NCBI GenBank assembly: GCA_022577435.1
Contig: JAKOON010000011.1
Location: forward strand, 19,179,802 to 19,243,801
Source of the DNA: Embiotoca jacksoni
Lineage: Eukaryota > Chordata > Actinopteri > Embiotocidae
Direction: 5' to 3'
Length of the DNA stretch: 64,000 bases
A program made the translations under genes and the position numbers. This document shows, one piece after another, positions 16,201 through 28,999 of this stretch. Under the pieces are notes generated by a model. That model ran no database searches, was not told the DNA's origin, and was given only the letters and a program-made list of their open reading frames with translations. Position 1 is the stretch's first letter, and each line of letters begins with the position of its first letter.

Positions 16201-19200
16201 TCATATTTTAGACATGCTATAGTATGACTTTTTTTTTTTAACATATTTTGGACGACCATGCTGTCGTGTGACTTTTTTTATCATATTTTAGACATGCTAT
16301 AGTATGACTTTTTTTTTTTTTTTTATCATATTTTAGACATGCTATAGTATGACTTTTTTTAACCATATTTTAGACGACATGCTATAGTATGACTTTTTTT
16401 TTAATCATATTTTAGACATGTCACAGTTTGACTTTTTTTAACCATATTTTGGACGACATGCTATAGTATGACTTTTTTTTTATCATATTTTAGACGACAT
16501 GCTATAGTATGACTTTTTTTTTATCATATTTTAGACGAAATGTTATAGTATGACATTTTTTTATCATATTTTAGACGACATGCTATAGTATGACTTTTTT
16601 TTTAATCATATTTTAGACATGTCACAGTTTGACTTTTTTTAACCATATTTTGGACGACATGCTATAGTATGACTTTTTTTAACCATATTTTGGACGACAT
16701 GCTATAGTATGACTTTTTTTTTATCATATTTTAGACGAAATGTTATAGTATGACTTTTTTTTATAATATTTTAGACGACATGTTATAGTATGACTTTTTT
16801 TTTTAATCATATTTTAGACGACATGCTATAGTGTGACATTTTTTGTAATATTTTAGACGACATGCTATAGTATGACTTTTTTTTTTAATCATATTTTAGA
16901 CGACATGCTATAGTGTGACATTTTTTGTAATATTTTAGACGACATGCTATAGTATGACTTTTTTTTTTATCATATTTTAGACGACATGTTATAGTATGAC
17001 TTTTTTTTTTAATCATATTATAGACGACATGCTATAGTGTGACATTTTTTGTAATATTTTAGACGACATGCTATAGTATGACTTTTTTTTAAATCATATT
17101 TTAGACGACATGCTATAGTATGACTTTTTTTTTTAACATATTTTGGACGACCATGCTGTAGTGTGACTTTTTTTTTTATCATATTTTAGACATGCTATAG
17201 TATGACTTTTTTTTAATCATATTTTAGACGACATGCTATAGTATGACTTTTTTTTTTTTTTTTATCATATTTTAGACATGTTACAGTATGACTTTCTTAT
17301 TATCATATTTTGGACGACATGCTATAGTATGACTTTTTCTTGGTAATATTTTAGACGACATGCTATAGTATGACTTTTTTTTTTCATATTTTGGACGACA
17401 TGCTATAGTATGACTTTTTTTTAATCATATTTTAGACCACACGCTATAGTATGATTTTTTTTTATCATATTTTGGACGACATGTTATAGTATGACTTTTT
17501 TTTTAATCATATTTTAGACGACATGCTATAGTATGACTTTTTTTTTTTTTTATCATATTTTAGACATGTTACAGTATGACTTTCTTATTATCATATTTTG
17601 GACGACATGCTATAGTATGACTTTTTCTTGGTAATATTTTAGACGACATGCTATAGTATGACTTTTTTTTTTTTTATCATATTTTAGACGACATGCTATA
17701 GTATGACTTTTTTTTTTTTATCATATTTTAGACATGCTATAGTATGACTTTTTCATCATATTTTAGACGACATGCTATAGTATGACTTTTTTATCATATT
17801 TTGGACGACATGCTATAGTATGACTTTTTTATCATATTTTGGACGACATGCTATAGTATGACTTTTTTTTTTTTTTATCATATTTTAGACATGTTACAGT
17901 ATGACTTTTTTTTTATCATATTTTGGACAAAATGCTATAGTGTGACATTTTTTTTATCATATTTTAGACATGTTACAGTATGACTTTCTTATTATCATAT
18001 TTTGGACGACATGCTATAGTATGACTTTTTCTTGGTAATATTTTAGACGACATGCTATAGTATGACTTTTTTTATCATGTAGACGACATGCTATAGTATG
18101 ACTTTTTTTTAAATCATATTTTAGACGACATGCTATAGTTTGACTTTTTTATCATATTTTGGACGACATGCTATAGTATGACTTTTTTATCATATTTTAG
18201 ACGACATGCTATAGTATGACTTTTTTATCATATTTTGGACGACATGCTATAGTATGACTTTTTTTTAATCATATTTTAGACGACATGCTATAGTATGACT
18301 TTTTTTATCATGTAGACGACATGCTATAGTATGACTTTTTTTTAAATCATATTTTAGACGACATGCTATAGTATAACTTTTTTTTATCATATTTTGGAAG
18401 ACATGCTATAGTATGACTTTTTTATCATATTTTGGACGACATGCTATAGTATGACTTTTTTATCATATTTTGGATGACATGCTATAGTATGACTTTTTTA
18501 TCATATTTTGGACGACATGCTATAGTATGATTTTTTTTATCATATTTTGGACGACATGCTATAGTATGACTTTTTTTTATTATATTTTAGACGACATGCT
18601 ATAGTATGACTTTTTTATCATATTTTGGACGACATGCTATCGTATGACTTTTTTTTATCGTATTTTAGACATGTTACAGTATGACTTTTTTTAATCATAT
18701 TTTGGACGACATGCTATAGTATGACTTTTTCTTGGTAATATTTTAGACGACATACTATAGTGTGACTTTTTTTTTTATCATATTATAGACGACATGCTAT
18801 AGTGTGACATTTTTTGTAATATTTTAGACGACATGTTATAGTATGACTTTTTTTTTTTATCATATTTTAGACATGCTATAGTATGACTTTTTTTTAATCA
18901 TATTTTAGACGACATGCTATAGTATGACTTTTTTTTTTATCATATTTTAGACGACATGCTATAGTATGACTTTTTTTTTTTTTTTTTTTTAATCATATTT
19001 TAGACGACATGCTATAGTATGACTTTTTCTTGGTAATATTTTAGACGACATACTATAGTGTGACTATTTTTTTTATCATATTATAGACGACATGCTATAG
19101 TGTGACATTTTTTTTATCATATTATAGACGACATGCTATAGTGTGACTATTTTTTTTATCATATTTTAGACGACATACTATAGTGTGACTATTTTTTTTA

Positions 19201-22200
19201 TCATATTATAGACGACATGTTATAGTATGACTTTTTTTTATCATATTTTAGACGACATGTTATAGTATGACTTTTTTTTTAATCATATTATAGACGACAT
19301 GCTATAGTGTGACATTTTTTGTAATATTTTAGACGACATGCTATAGTATGACTTTTTTTTAAATCATATTTTAGACGACATGCTATAGCATGCCTTTTTT
19401 TTTTAACATATTTTGGACGACCATGCTGTAGTGTGACTTTTTTTTATCATATTTTAGACATGCTATAGTATGACTTATTTTTTTTTTTTTTATAATATTT
19501 TAGACATGCTATAGTATGACTTTTTCATCATATTTTAGACGACATGCTATAGTATGACTTTTTTTTTTTTTTTTATCATATTTTAGACATGCTATCGTAT
19601 GACTTTTTCACCATATTTTAGACGACATGCTATAGTATGACTTTTTTATCATATTTTGGACGACATGCTATAGTATGACTTTTTTTTTTTATCATATTAT
19701 AGACGACATGTTATAGTATGACTTTTTTATCATATTTTAGACAACATGCTATAGTATGACTTTTTTTTTATCATATTTTAGACGACATGCTATAGTATGA
19801 CTTTTTTTTTTAACATATTTTGGACGACCATGCTGTCGTGTGACTTTTTTTTATCATATTTTAGACATGCTATAGTATGACTTTTTTTTTTTTTTTTTAT
19901 CATATTTTAGACATGCTATAGTATGACTTTTTTTTTTTTTTTTATAATATTTTAGACATGCTATATTATGACTTTTTTTAACCATATTTTAGACGACATG
20001 CTATAGTATGACTTTTTTTTTAATCATATTTTAGACATGTTACAGTTTGACTTTTTTTAACCATATTTTGGACGACATGCTATAGTATGACTTTTTCTTG
20101 GTAATATTATAGACGACATGCTATAGTGTGACTATTTTTATCATATTTTAGACAACATGCTATAGTATGACTTTTTTTTTATCATATTTTAGACGAAATG
20201 TTATAGTATGACATTTTTTTATCATATTTTAGACGACATGCTATAGTATGACTTTTTTTTATCATATTTTAGACGACATGCTATAGTGTGACATTTTTTG
20301 TAATATTTTAGACGACATGCTATAGTATGACTTTTTTTTTTTTTATCATATTTTAGACATGCTATAGTATGACTTTTTCATCATATTTTAGACGACATGC
20401 TATAGTATGACTTTTTTATCATATTTTGGACGACATGCTATAGTATGACTTTTTTATCATATTTTGGACGACATGCTATAGTATGACTTTTTTTTTTTTT
20501 ATCATATTTTAGACATGTTACAGTATGACTTTTTTTTTATCATATTTTGGACAAAATGCTATAGTGTGACATTTTTTTTATCATATTTTAGACATGTTAC
20601 AGTATGACTTTTTCTTGGTAATATTTTAGACGACATGCTATAGTATGACTTTTTTTATCATGTAGACGACATGCTATAGTATGACTTTTTTTTAAATCAT
20701 ATTTTAGACGACATGCTATAGTTTGACTTTTTTATCATATTTTGGACGACATGCTATAGTATGACTTTTTTATCATATTTTAGACGACATGCTATAGTAT
20801 GACTTTTTTATCATATTTTGGACGACATGCTATAGTATGACTTTTTTTATCATGTAGACGACATGCTATAGTATGACTTTTTTTTAAATCATATTTTAGA
20901 CGACATGCTATAGTTTGACTTTTTTATCATATTTTGGACGACATGCTATAGTATGACTTTTTTATCATATTTTAGATGACATGCTATAGTATGACTTTTT
21001 TATCATATTTTGGACGACATGCTATAGTATGACTTTTTTTTAATCATATTTTAGACGACATGCTATAGTATGACTTTTTTTATCATGTAGACGACATGCT
21101 ATAGTATGACTTTTTTTTAAATCATATTTTAGACGACATGCTATAGTATAACTTTTTTTTATCATATTTTGGAAGACATGCTATAGTATGACTTTTTTAT
21201 CATATTTTGGACGACATGCTATAGTATGACTTTTTTATCATATTTTGGATGACATGCTATAGTATGACTTTTTTATCATATTTTGGACGACATGCTATAG
21301 TATGATTTTTTTTATCATATTTTGGACGACATGCTATAGTATGACTTTTTTTTATTATATTTTAGACGACATGCTATAGTATGACTTTTTTATCATATTT
21401 TGGACGACATGCTATCGTATGACTTTTTTTTATCGTATTTTAGACATGTTACAGTATGACTTTTTTTAATCATATTTTGGACGACATGGTATAGTATGAC
21501 TTTTTCTTGGTAATATTTTAGACGACATACTATAGTGTGACTTTTTTTTTATCATATTATAGACGACATGCTATAGTGTGACATTTTTTGTAATATTATA
21601 GACGACATGTTATAGTATGACTTCTTTTTTTATCATATTTTAGACAACATGCTATAGTATGACTTTTTTTTTTTATCATATTTTAGACATGCTATAGTAT
21701 GACTTTTTTTTAATCATATTTTAGACGACATGCTATAGTATGACTTTTTCTTGGTAATATTTTAGACGACATACTATAGTGTGACTATTTTTTTTATCAT
21801 ATTATAGACGACATGCTATAGTGTGACATTTTTTTTATCATATTTTAGACGACATGCTATAGTATGACTTTTTTTTTAATCATATTATAGACGACATGCT
21901 ATAGTGTGACTATTTTTTTTATCATATTTTAGACGACATACTATAGTGTGACTATTTTTTTTATCATATTATAGACGACATGTTATAGTATGACTTTTTT
22001 TTATCATATTTTAGACGACATGTTATAGTATGACTTTTTTTTTTAATCATATTATAGACGACATGCTATAGTGTGACATTTTTTGTAATATTTTAGACGA
22101 CATGCTATAGTATGACTTTTTTTTAAATCATATTTTAGACGACATGCTATAGCATGCCTTTTTTTTTTAACATATTTTGGACGACCATGCTGTAGTGTGA

Positions 22201-25200
22201 CTTTTTTTTATCATATTTTAGACATGCTATAGTATGACTTTTTTTTTTTTTTTTTATAATATTTTAGACATGCTATAGTATGACTTTTTCATCATATTTT
22301 AGACGACATGCTATAGTATGACTTTTTTTTTTTTTTTTATCATATTTTAGACATGCTATCGTATGACTTTTTCACCATATTTTAGACGACATGCTATAGT
22401 ATGACTTTTTTATCATATTTTGGACGACATGCTATAGTATGACTTTTTTTTTTTTATCATATTATAGACATGTTACAGTATGACTTTCTTATTATCATAT
22501 TTTGGACGACATGCTATAGTATGACTTTTTCTTGGTAATATTTTAGACGACATGCTATAGTATGACTTTTTTTATCATGTAGACGACATGCTATAGTATG
22601 ACTTTTTTTTAAATCATATTTTAGACGACATGCTATAGTTTGACTTTTTTATCATATTTTGGACGACATGCTATAGTATGACTTTTTTATCATATTTTAG
22701 ACGACATGCTATAGTATGACTTTTTTATCATATTTTGGACGACATGCTATAGTATGACTTTTTTTTATCATGTAGACGACATGCTATAGTATGACTTTTT
22801 TTTAAATCATATTTTAGACGACATGCTATAGTTTGACTTTTTTATCATATTTTGGACGACATGCTATAGTATGACTTTTTTATCATATTTTAGATGACAT
22901 GCTATAGTATGACTTTTTTATCATATTTTGGACGACATGCTATAGTATGACTTTTTTTTAATCATATTTTAGACGACATGCTATAGTATGACTTTTTTTA
23001 TCATGTAGACGACATGCTATAGTATGACTTTTTTTTAAATCATATTTTAGACGACATGCTATAGTATAACTTTTTTTTATCATATTTTGGAAGACATGCT
23101 ATAGTATGACTTTTTTATCATATTTTGGACGACATGCTATAGTATGACTTTTTTATCATATTTTGGATGACATGCTATAGTATGACTTTTTTATCATATT
23201 TTGGACGACATGCTATAGTATGATTTTTTTTATCATATTTTGGACGACATGCTATAGTATGACTTTTTTTTATTATATTTTAGACGACATGCTATAGTAT
23301 GACTTTTTTATCATATTTTGGACGACATGCTATCGTATGACTTTTTTTTATCGTATTTTAGACATGTTACAGTATGACTTTTTTTAATCATATTTTGGAC
23401 GACATGCTATAGTATGACTTTTTCTTGGTAATATTTTAGACGACATACTATAGTGTGACTTTTTTTTTTATCATATTATAGACGACATGCTATAGTGTGA
23501 CATTTTTTGTAATATTATAGACGACATGTTATAGTATGACTTCTTTTCTTATCATATTTTAGACAACATGCTATAGTATGACTATTTTTTTTTATCATAT
23601 TTTAGACATGCTATAGTATGACTTTTTTTTAATCATATTTTAGACGACATGCTATAGTATGACTTTTTTTTTTATCATATTTTAGACGACATGCTATAGT
23701 ATGACTTTTTTTTTTTTTTTTTTTTAATCATATTTTAGACGACATGCTATAGTATGACTTTTTCTTGGTAATATTTTAGACGACATACTATAGTGTGACT
23801 ATTTTTTTTATCATATTATAGACGACATGCTATAGTGTGACATTTTTTTTATCATATTTTAGACGACATGCTATAGTATGACTTTTTTTTTAATCATATT
23901 ATAGACGACATGCTATAGTGTGACTATTTTTTTTATCATATTTTAGACGACATACTATAGTGTGACTATTTTTTTTATCATATTATAGACGACATGTTAT
24001 AGTATGACTTTTTTTTATCATATTTTAGACGACATGTTATAGTATGACTTTTTTTTTTAATCATATTATAGACGACATGCTATAGTGTGACATTTTTTGT
24101 AATATTTTAGACGACATGCTATAGTATGACTTTTTTTTAAATCATATTTTAGACGACATGCTATAGCATGCCTTTTTTTTTTAACATATTTTGGACGACC
24201 ATGCCGTAGTGTGACTTTTTTTTATCATATTTTAGACATGCTATAGTATGACTTTTTTTTTTTTTTTTTATAATATTTTAGACATGCTATAGTATGACTT
24301 TTTCATCATATTTTAGACGACATGCTATAGTATGACTTTTTTTTTTTTTTTTTATCATATTTTAGACATGCTATCGTATGACTTTTTCACCATATTTTAG
24401 ACGACATGCTATAGTATGACTTTTTTATCATATTTTGGACGACATGCTATAGTATGACTTTTTTATCATATTTTAGACAACATGCTATAGTATGACTTTT
24501 TTTTTATCATATTTTAGACGACATGCTATAGTATGACTTTTTTTTTTAACATATTTTGGACGACCATGCTGTCGTGTGACTTTTTTTTATCATATTTTAG
24601 ACATGCTATAGTATGACATTTTTTTTTTTTTTTATCATATTTTAGACATGCTATAGTATGACTTTTTTTTTTTTATTTATAATATTTTAGACATGCTATA
24701 TTATGACTTTTTTTAACCATATTTTAGACGACATGCTATAGTATGACTTTTTCTTGGTAATATTATAGACGACATGCTATAGTGTGACTATTTTTTATCA
24801 TATTTTAGACGACATGCTATAGTATGACTTTTTTTTTATCATATTTTAGACGAAATGTTATAGTATGACATTTTTTTATCATATTTTAGACGACATGCTA
24901 TAGTATGACTTTTTTTTATCATATTTTAGACGACATGTTATAGTATGACTTTTTTTTTTAATCATATTTTAGACGACATGCTATAGTGTGACATTTTTTG
25001 TAATATTTTAGACGACATGCTATAGTATGACTTTTTTTTTTAACATATTTTGGACGACCATGCTGTAGTGTGACTTTTTTTTTTATCATATTTTAGACAT
25101 GCTATAGTATGACTTTTTTTTTTTTTTATCATATTTTAGACATGCTATAGTATGACTTTTTTTTTTATCATATTTTAGACGACATGCTATAGTATGACTT

Positions 25201-26731
25201 TTTTTTTTTTTTTATCATATTTTAGACATGTTACAGTATGACTTTCTTATTATCATATTTTGGACGACATGCTATAGTGTGACTTTTTCTTGGTAATATT
25301 TTAGACGACATGCTATAGTATGACTTTTTTTTTTTTTATCATATTTTAGACGACATGCTATAGTATGACTTTTTTTTTTTTATCATATTTTAGACATGCT
25401 ATAGTATGACTTTTTCATCATATTTTAGACGACATGCTATAGTATGACTTTTTTATCATATTTTAGACGACATGCTATAGTATGACTTTTTTATCATATT
25501 TTGGACGACATGTTATAGTTTGACTTTTTTTTAATCATATTTTGGACGACATGTTACAGTATGACTTTTTTTTTTTATCATATTTTGGACAAAATGCTAT
25601 AGTGTGACATTTTTTTTTATCATATTTTAGACATGTTACAGTATGACTTTCTTATTATCATATTTTGGACGACATGCTATAGTATGACTTTTTCTTGGTA
25701 ATATTTTAGACGACATGCTATAGTGTGACTTTTTTTTTTATCATATTATAGACGACATGCTATAGTGTGACTTTTTTTGTAATATTTTAGACGACATTTT
25801 ATAGTATGACTTTTTTTTAATCATATTTTGGACGACATGCTATAGTATGACTTTTTTATCATATTTTGGACGACATGCTATAGTATGACTTTTTTATCAT
25901 ATTTTAGACGACATGCTATAGTATGACTTTTTTTATCATATTTTGGACGACATGCTATAGTATGACTTTTTTTTAATCATATTTTAGACGACATGCTATA
26001 GTATGACTTTTTTTATCATGTAGACGACATGCTATAGTATGACTTTTTTTATCATATTTTGGAAGACATGCTATAGTATGACTTTTTTATCATATTTTGG
26101 ACGACATGCTATAGTATGACTTTTTTATCATATTTTAGACGACATGCTATAGTATAACTTTTTTTATCATATTTTGGAAGACATGCTATAGTATGACTTT
26201 TTTATCATATTTTGGACGACATGCTATAGTATGACTTTTTTATCATATTTTGGATGACATGCTATAGTATGACTTTTTTATCATATTTTGGACGACATGC
26301 TATAGTATGATTTTTCTTATCATATTTTGGACGACATGCTATAGTATGACTTTTTTTTATTATATTTTAGACGACATGCTATAGTATGACTTTTTTATCA
26401 TATTTTGGACGACATGCTATAGTATGACTTTTTTATCATATTTTAGACGACATGCTATAGTATGACTTTTTTATCATATTTTGGATGACATGTTACAGTA
26501 TGACTTTTTTTTTTATCATATTTTGGACAAAATGCTATAGTGTGACATTTTTTTTATCATATTTTAGACATGTTACAGTATGACTTTCTTATTATCATAT
26601 TTTGGACGACATGCTATAGTATGACTTTTTCTTGGTAATATTTTAGACGACATGCTATAGTGTGACTTTTTTTTTTATCATATTATAGACGACATGCTAT
26701 AGTGTGACTTTTTTTTTTATCATTATAAAAT
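16201..26731 (+). repeat. Satellite region B: same monomer family, ~1.9-2.8 kb higher-order units
   Basis: The same monomers in the same orientation but with a different order of variants. New markers appear: CTTATTATCATATTTTGGACG, GGACAAAATGC, TTTGACTTTTTTATC and an AGCATGCC form. AGCATGCC occurs at 19387, 22151 and 24164 (spacings 2,764 and 2,013). The marker TATCATGTAGACG before TTAAATCATATT recurs at 18307, 21082 and 23000 (spacings 2,775 and 1,918). The block at about 20.6-22.5 kb is thus repeated at about 22.5-24.4 kb. The longest T runs of the window are here, 20 T each at 18971-18990 and 23706-23725. The region ends at the first SINE cassette. No gene is visible. Confidence 0.9.
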
Positions 26732-26828
26732 GATTAATAAAGTGAAATAAAAAAAAAAAAAAAAAAAAAAAAAAAAGACATGTGAGACTACACTTTGAGC
26801 TTATAGTCAACATTTAAAAAAAAAAAAA
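26732..26828 (+). mobile_element. Cassette 1 left part: SINE tail fragment, 39-bp spacer and A-runs (alpha junction)
   Basis: The satellite stops after ATTATA and AAAT, then a GATTAATAAAGTGAAATA fragment starts at 26732. That is identical to the 3' end of the SINE downstream. An A-run of 28 follows (26749-26776), then a 39-bp spacer beginning GACATGTGAGACTACAC (26777-26815) and 13 A (26816-26828) before the full SINE. Compared with beta copies, 19 bp (the end of the interrupted monomer plus CCCCTCGGG) are replaced by AAAT. This junction is shared only with cassette 4. Confidence 0.85.
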
Positions 26829-27116
26829 GGGCAGCACGGTGGTGCAGTGGTTAGCATTGCCGCGTCACGGCAAAAAGGTTCCGGGTTCGAATCCGGTCCT
26901 GGGCCTTTCTGTGTGGAGTTTGCATGTTCTCCCTGTGCTTGCGTGGGTTCTCTCCGGGTTCTCCAGCTTCCTCCCATCATCCAAAAACATGCACCTCAGG
27001 TCAGGTTACCTGGCGCCACGCTAGTGGCAGCCTGTTGCAGCAGCTCCCCCCTGAGAGTCCCCCTGCTGTAGCGAAGAAATTTCCCCTCGGGGATTAATAA
27101 AGTGAAATAAAAAAAA
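26829..27116 (+). mobile_element. tRNA-derived SINE-like element, copy 1 (alpha haplotype, intact A and B boxes)
   Basis: This 288-bp element begins GGGCAGCACGG and ends AATAAAGTGAAATA plus an A-run. A tRNA-related head carries an A-box match (TGGTGCAGTGGT, 26840-26851) and a perfect B box (GGTTCGAATCC, 26884-26894). Their starts are 44 nt apart, as in a tRNA gene. A tRNA-unrelated body follows, then a tail with CCCCTCGGGG (27083-27092) and AATAAA (27096-27101). Such elements are non-autonomous: Pol III transcribes them and a partner LINE supplies reverse transcriptase. It reads identical to copy 4 over all 288 bp, which points to copying by satellite amplification. The apparent frames on both strands inside it are short and shared by all copies; I do not regard them as coding. 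Superfamily name unknown. Confidence 0.88.
26840..26894 (+). promoter_or_regulatory. Internal Pol III promoter (A box and B box), copy 1
   Basis: A box TGGTGCAGTGGT at 26840-26851 fits TRGYNNARYNGG except at the last base. B box GGTTCGAATCC at 26884-26894 fits GGTTCRANNCC exactly. The 44-nt start-to-start distance is that of a standard tRNA. Between them, TGCCG and CGGCA can pair as an anticodon-arm-like hairpin (26858-26872). The T-stem has one G-G mismatch, so the promoter is intact while the tRNA fold is not. Confidence 0.75.
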
Positions 27117-27130
27117 TGCTATAGTGTGAC

Positions 27131-27138
27131 TTTTTTTT
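27131..27138 (+). terminator. Satellite T-run acting as first possible Pol III terminator after SINE copy 1
   Basis: SINE copy 1 contains no run of four T. The first such run is this T8 in the first satellite monomer, 15 bp after the element's A-run ends. TTTT on the non-template strand is the usual Pol III stop. Use as a terminator is inferred. Equivalent T-runs follow all other copies, for example 35552-35559 after copy 2. Confidence 0.45.
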
Positions 27139-28999
27139 AACGTATTTTAGACGACATGTTATAGTATGACTTTTTTTTGGTAATATTTTAGACGACATGC
27201 TATAGTGTGACTTTTTTGGGGTAATATTTTAGACGACATGCTATAGTATGACTTTTTTTTAATCATATTTTAGACGACATGCTATAGTATGACTTTTTTA
27301 TCATATTTTGGACGACATGCTATAGTATGACTTTTTTTTGGTAATATTTTAGACGACATGTTATAGTATGACTTTTTTTGGGTAATATTTTAGACGACAT
27401 GCTATAGTATGACTTTTTTTTTGGTAATATTTTAGACGACATGCTATAGTATGACTTTTTTTTTATCATATTTTAGACGACATGCTATAGTATGACTTTT
27501 TCTTGGAAATATTTTAGACGACATGTTATAGTATGACTTTTTTTGGGTAATATTTTAGACGACATGCTATAGTATGACTTTTTTTTATCATATTTTTGAA
27601 CGACATGCTATAGTATGACTTTTTTTTATCATATTTTAGACGACATGCTATAGTATGACTTTTTTTTGGTAATATTTTAGACGACATGCTATAGTATGAC
27701 TTTTTTATCATATTTTAGACGACATGCTATAGTGTGACTTTTTTGGGGTAATATTTTAGACGACATGCTATAGTATGACTTTTTTTTTATCATATTTTGG
27801 ACGACATGCTATAGTATGACTTTTTTTTATCGTATTTTAGACGACATGCTATAGTGTGACTTTTTTTGTAATATTTTAGACGACATGTCATAGTGTGACT
27901 TTTTTGGGGTAATATTTTAGACGACATGCTATAGTATGACTTTTTTATCATATTTTAGACGACATGCTATAGTATGACGTTTTTATCATATTTTGAACGA
28001 CATGTTACAGTATGACTTTTTTTGGGTAATATTTTAGACGACATGCTATAGTATGACTTTTTTTTTATCATATTTTAGACGACATGCTATAGTATGACTT
28101 TTTTTATCATATTTTAGACGACATGCTATAGTATGACTTTTTTATCATATTTTAGACGACATGTTATAGTATGACTTTTTTGGGGTAATATTTTAGACGA
28201 CATGCTATAGTATGACTTTTTTTTTATCATATTTTGGACGACATGCTATAGTATGACTTTTTTTTATCATATTTTGGACGACATGCTATAGTATGACTTT
28301 TTTTTATCATATTTTGGACGACATGCTATAGTATGACTTTTTTTTGGTAATATTTTAGACGACATGCTATTGTGTGACTTTTTTTTGGTAATATTTTAGA
28401 CGACATGTTATAGTATGACTTTTTTTGGGTAATATTTTAGACGACATGTTATAGTATGACTTTTTTTTTTGTAATATTTTAGACGACATGCTATAGTATG
28501 ACTTTTTTATCATATTTTAGACGACATGCTATAGCATGACTTTTTTTTTATCATATTTTAGACGACATGCTATAGTATGACTTTTTCTTGGTAATATTTT
28601 AGACAACATACTATAGTGTGACTTTTTTTTTTATCATATTTTAGACGACATGCTATAGTATGACTTTTTTATCATATTTTGGACGACATGCTATAGTATG
28701 ACTTTTTTATCATATTTTGGACGACATGCTATAGTATGACTTTTTTATCATGTAGACGACATGCTATGGTATGACTTTTTTTTTATCATATTTTAGACGA
28801 CATGCTATAGTATGACTTTTTTTTTTTATGATATTTTAGACGACATGCTATAGTATGACTTTTTTTTATCATATTTTAGACATGCTATAGTATGACTTTT
28901 TTTTTTTTTTTATCATATTTTAGACGACATGCTATAGTATGACTTTTTTATCATATTTTGGACGACATGCTATAGTATGACTTTTTTATCATATTTTGG

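Noticed and set aside
18971..18990. T20 run (also 23706-23725) as a processed-pseudogene or retroelement tail on the minus strand
   Set aside because: These are ordinary monomers with an expanded T-run. Flanks on both sides are in-phase satellite with nothing inserted.
26777..26815. The 39-bp spacer as a target-site duplication or a separate gene fragment
   Set aside because: It occurs once per cassette, not on both sides of the SINE, so it is not a target-site duplication. It is too short and lacks any coding or RNA feature.
26833..26905. A functional tRNA gene at the SINE head
   Set aside because: A and B boxes have tRNA spacing, but the T-stem is mismatched in copy 1, the B box is mutated in five copies, no clear acceptor-stem partner is seen, and the head runs straight into a 3' body and A-tail. 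It is a tRNA-derived SINE, not a tRNA.
26847..27071. Plus-strand frames of 61 and 74 codons and a minus-strand frame of 63 codons in the SINE copies
   Set aside because: They lie wholly within the SINE-like element, overlap each other on both strands and recur only because the cassette was copied. The sequence is a known type of non-coding retroelement.
27096..27101. AATAAA as a polyadenylation signal of a Pol II gene
   Set aside because: It is part of the SINE 3' tail (GATTAATAAAG) repeated in every cassette and in the left tail fragments. No upstream exon or gene is present.
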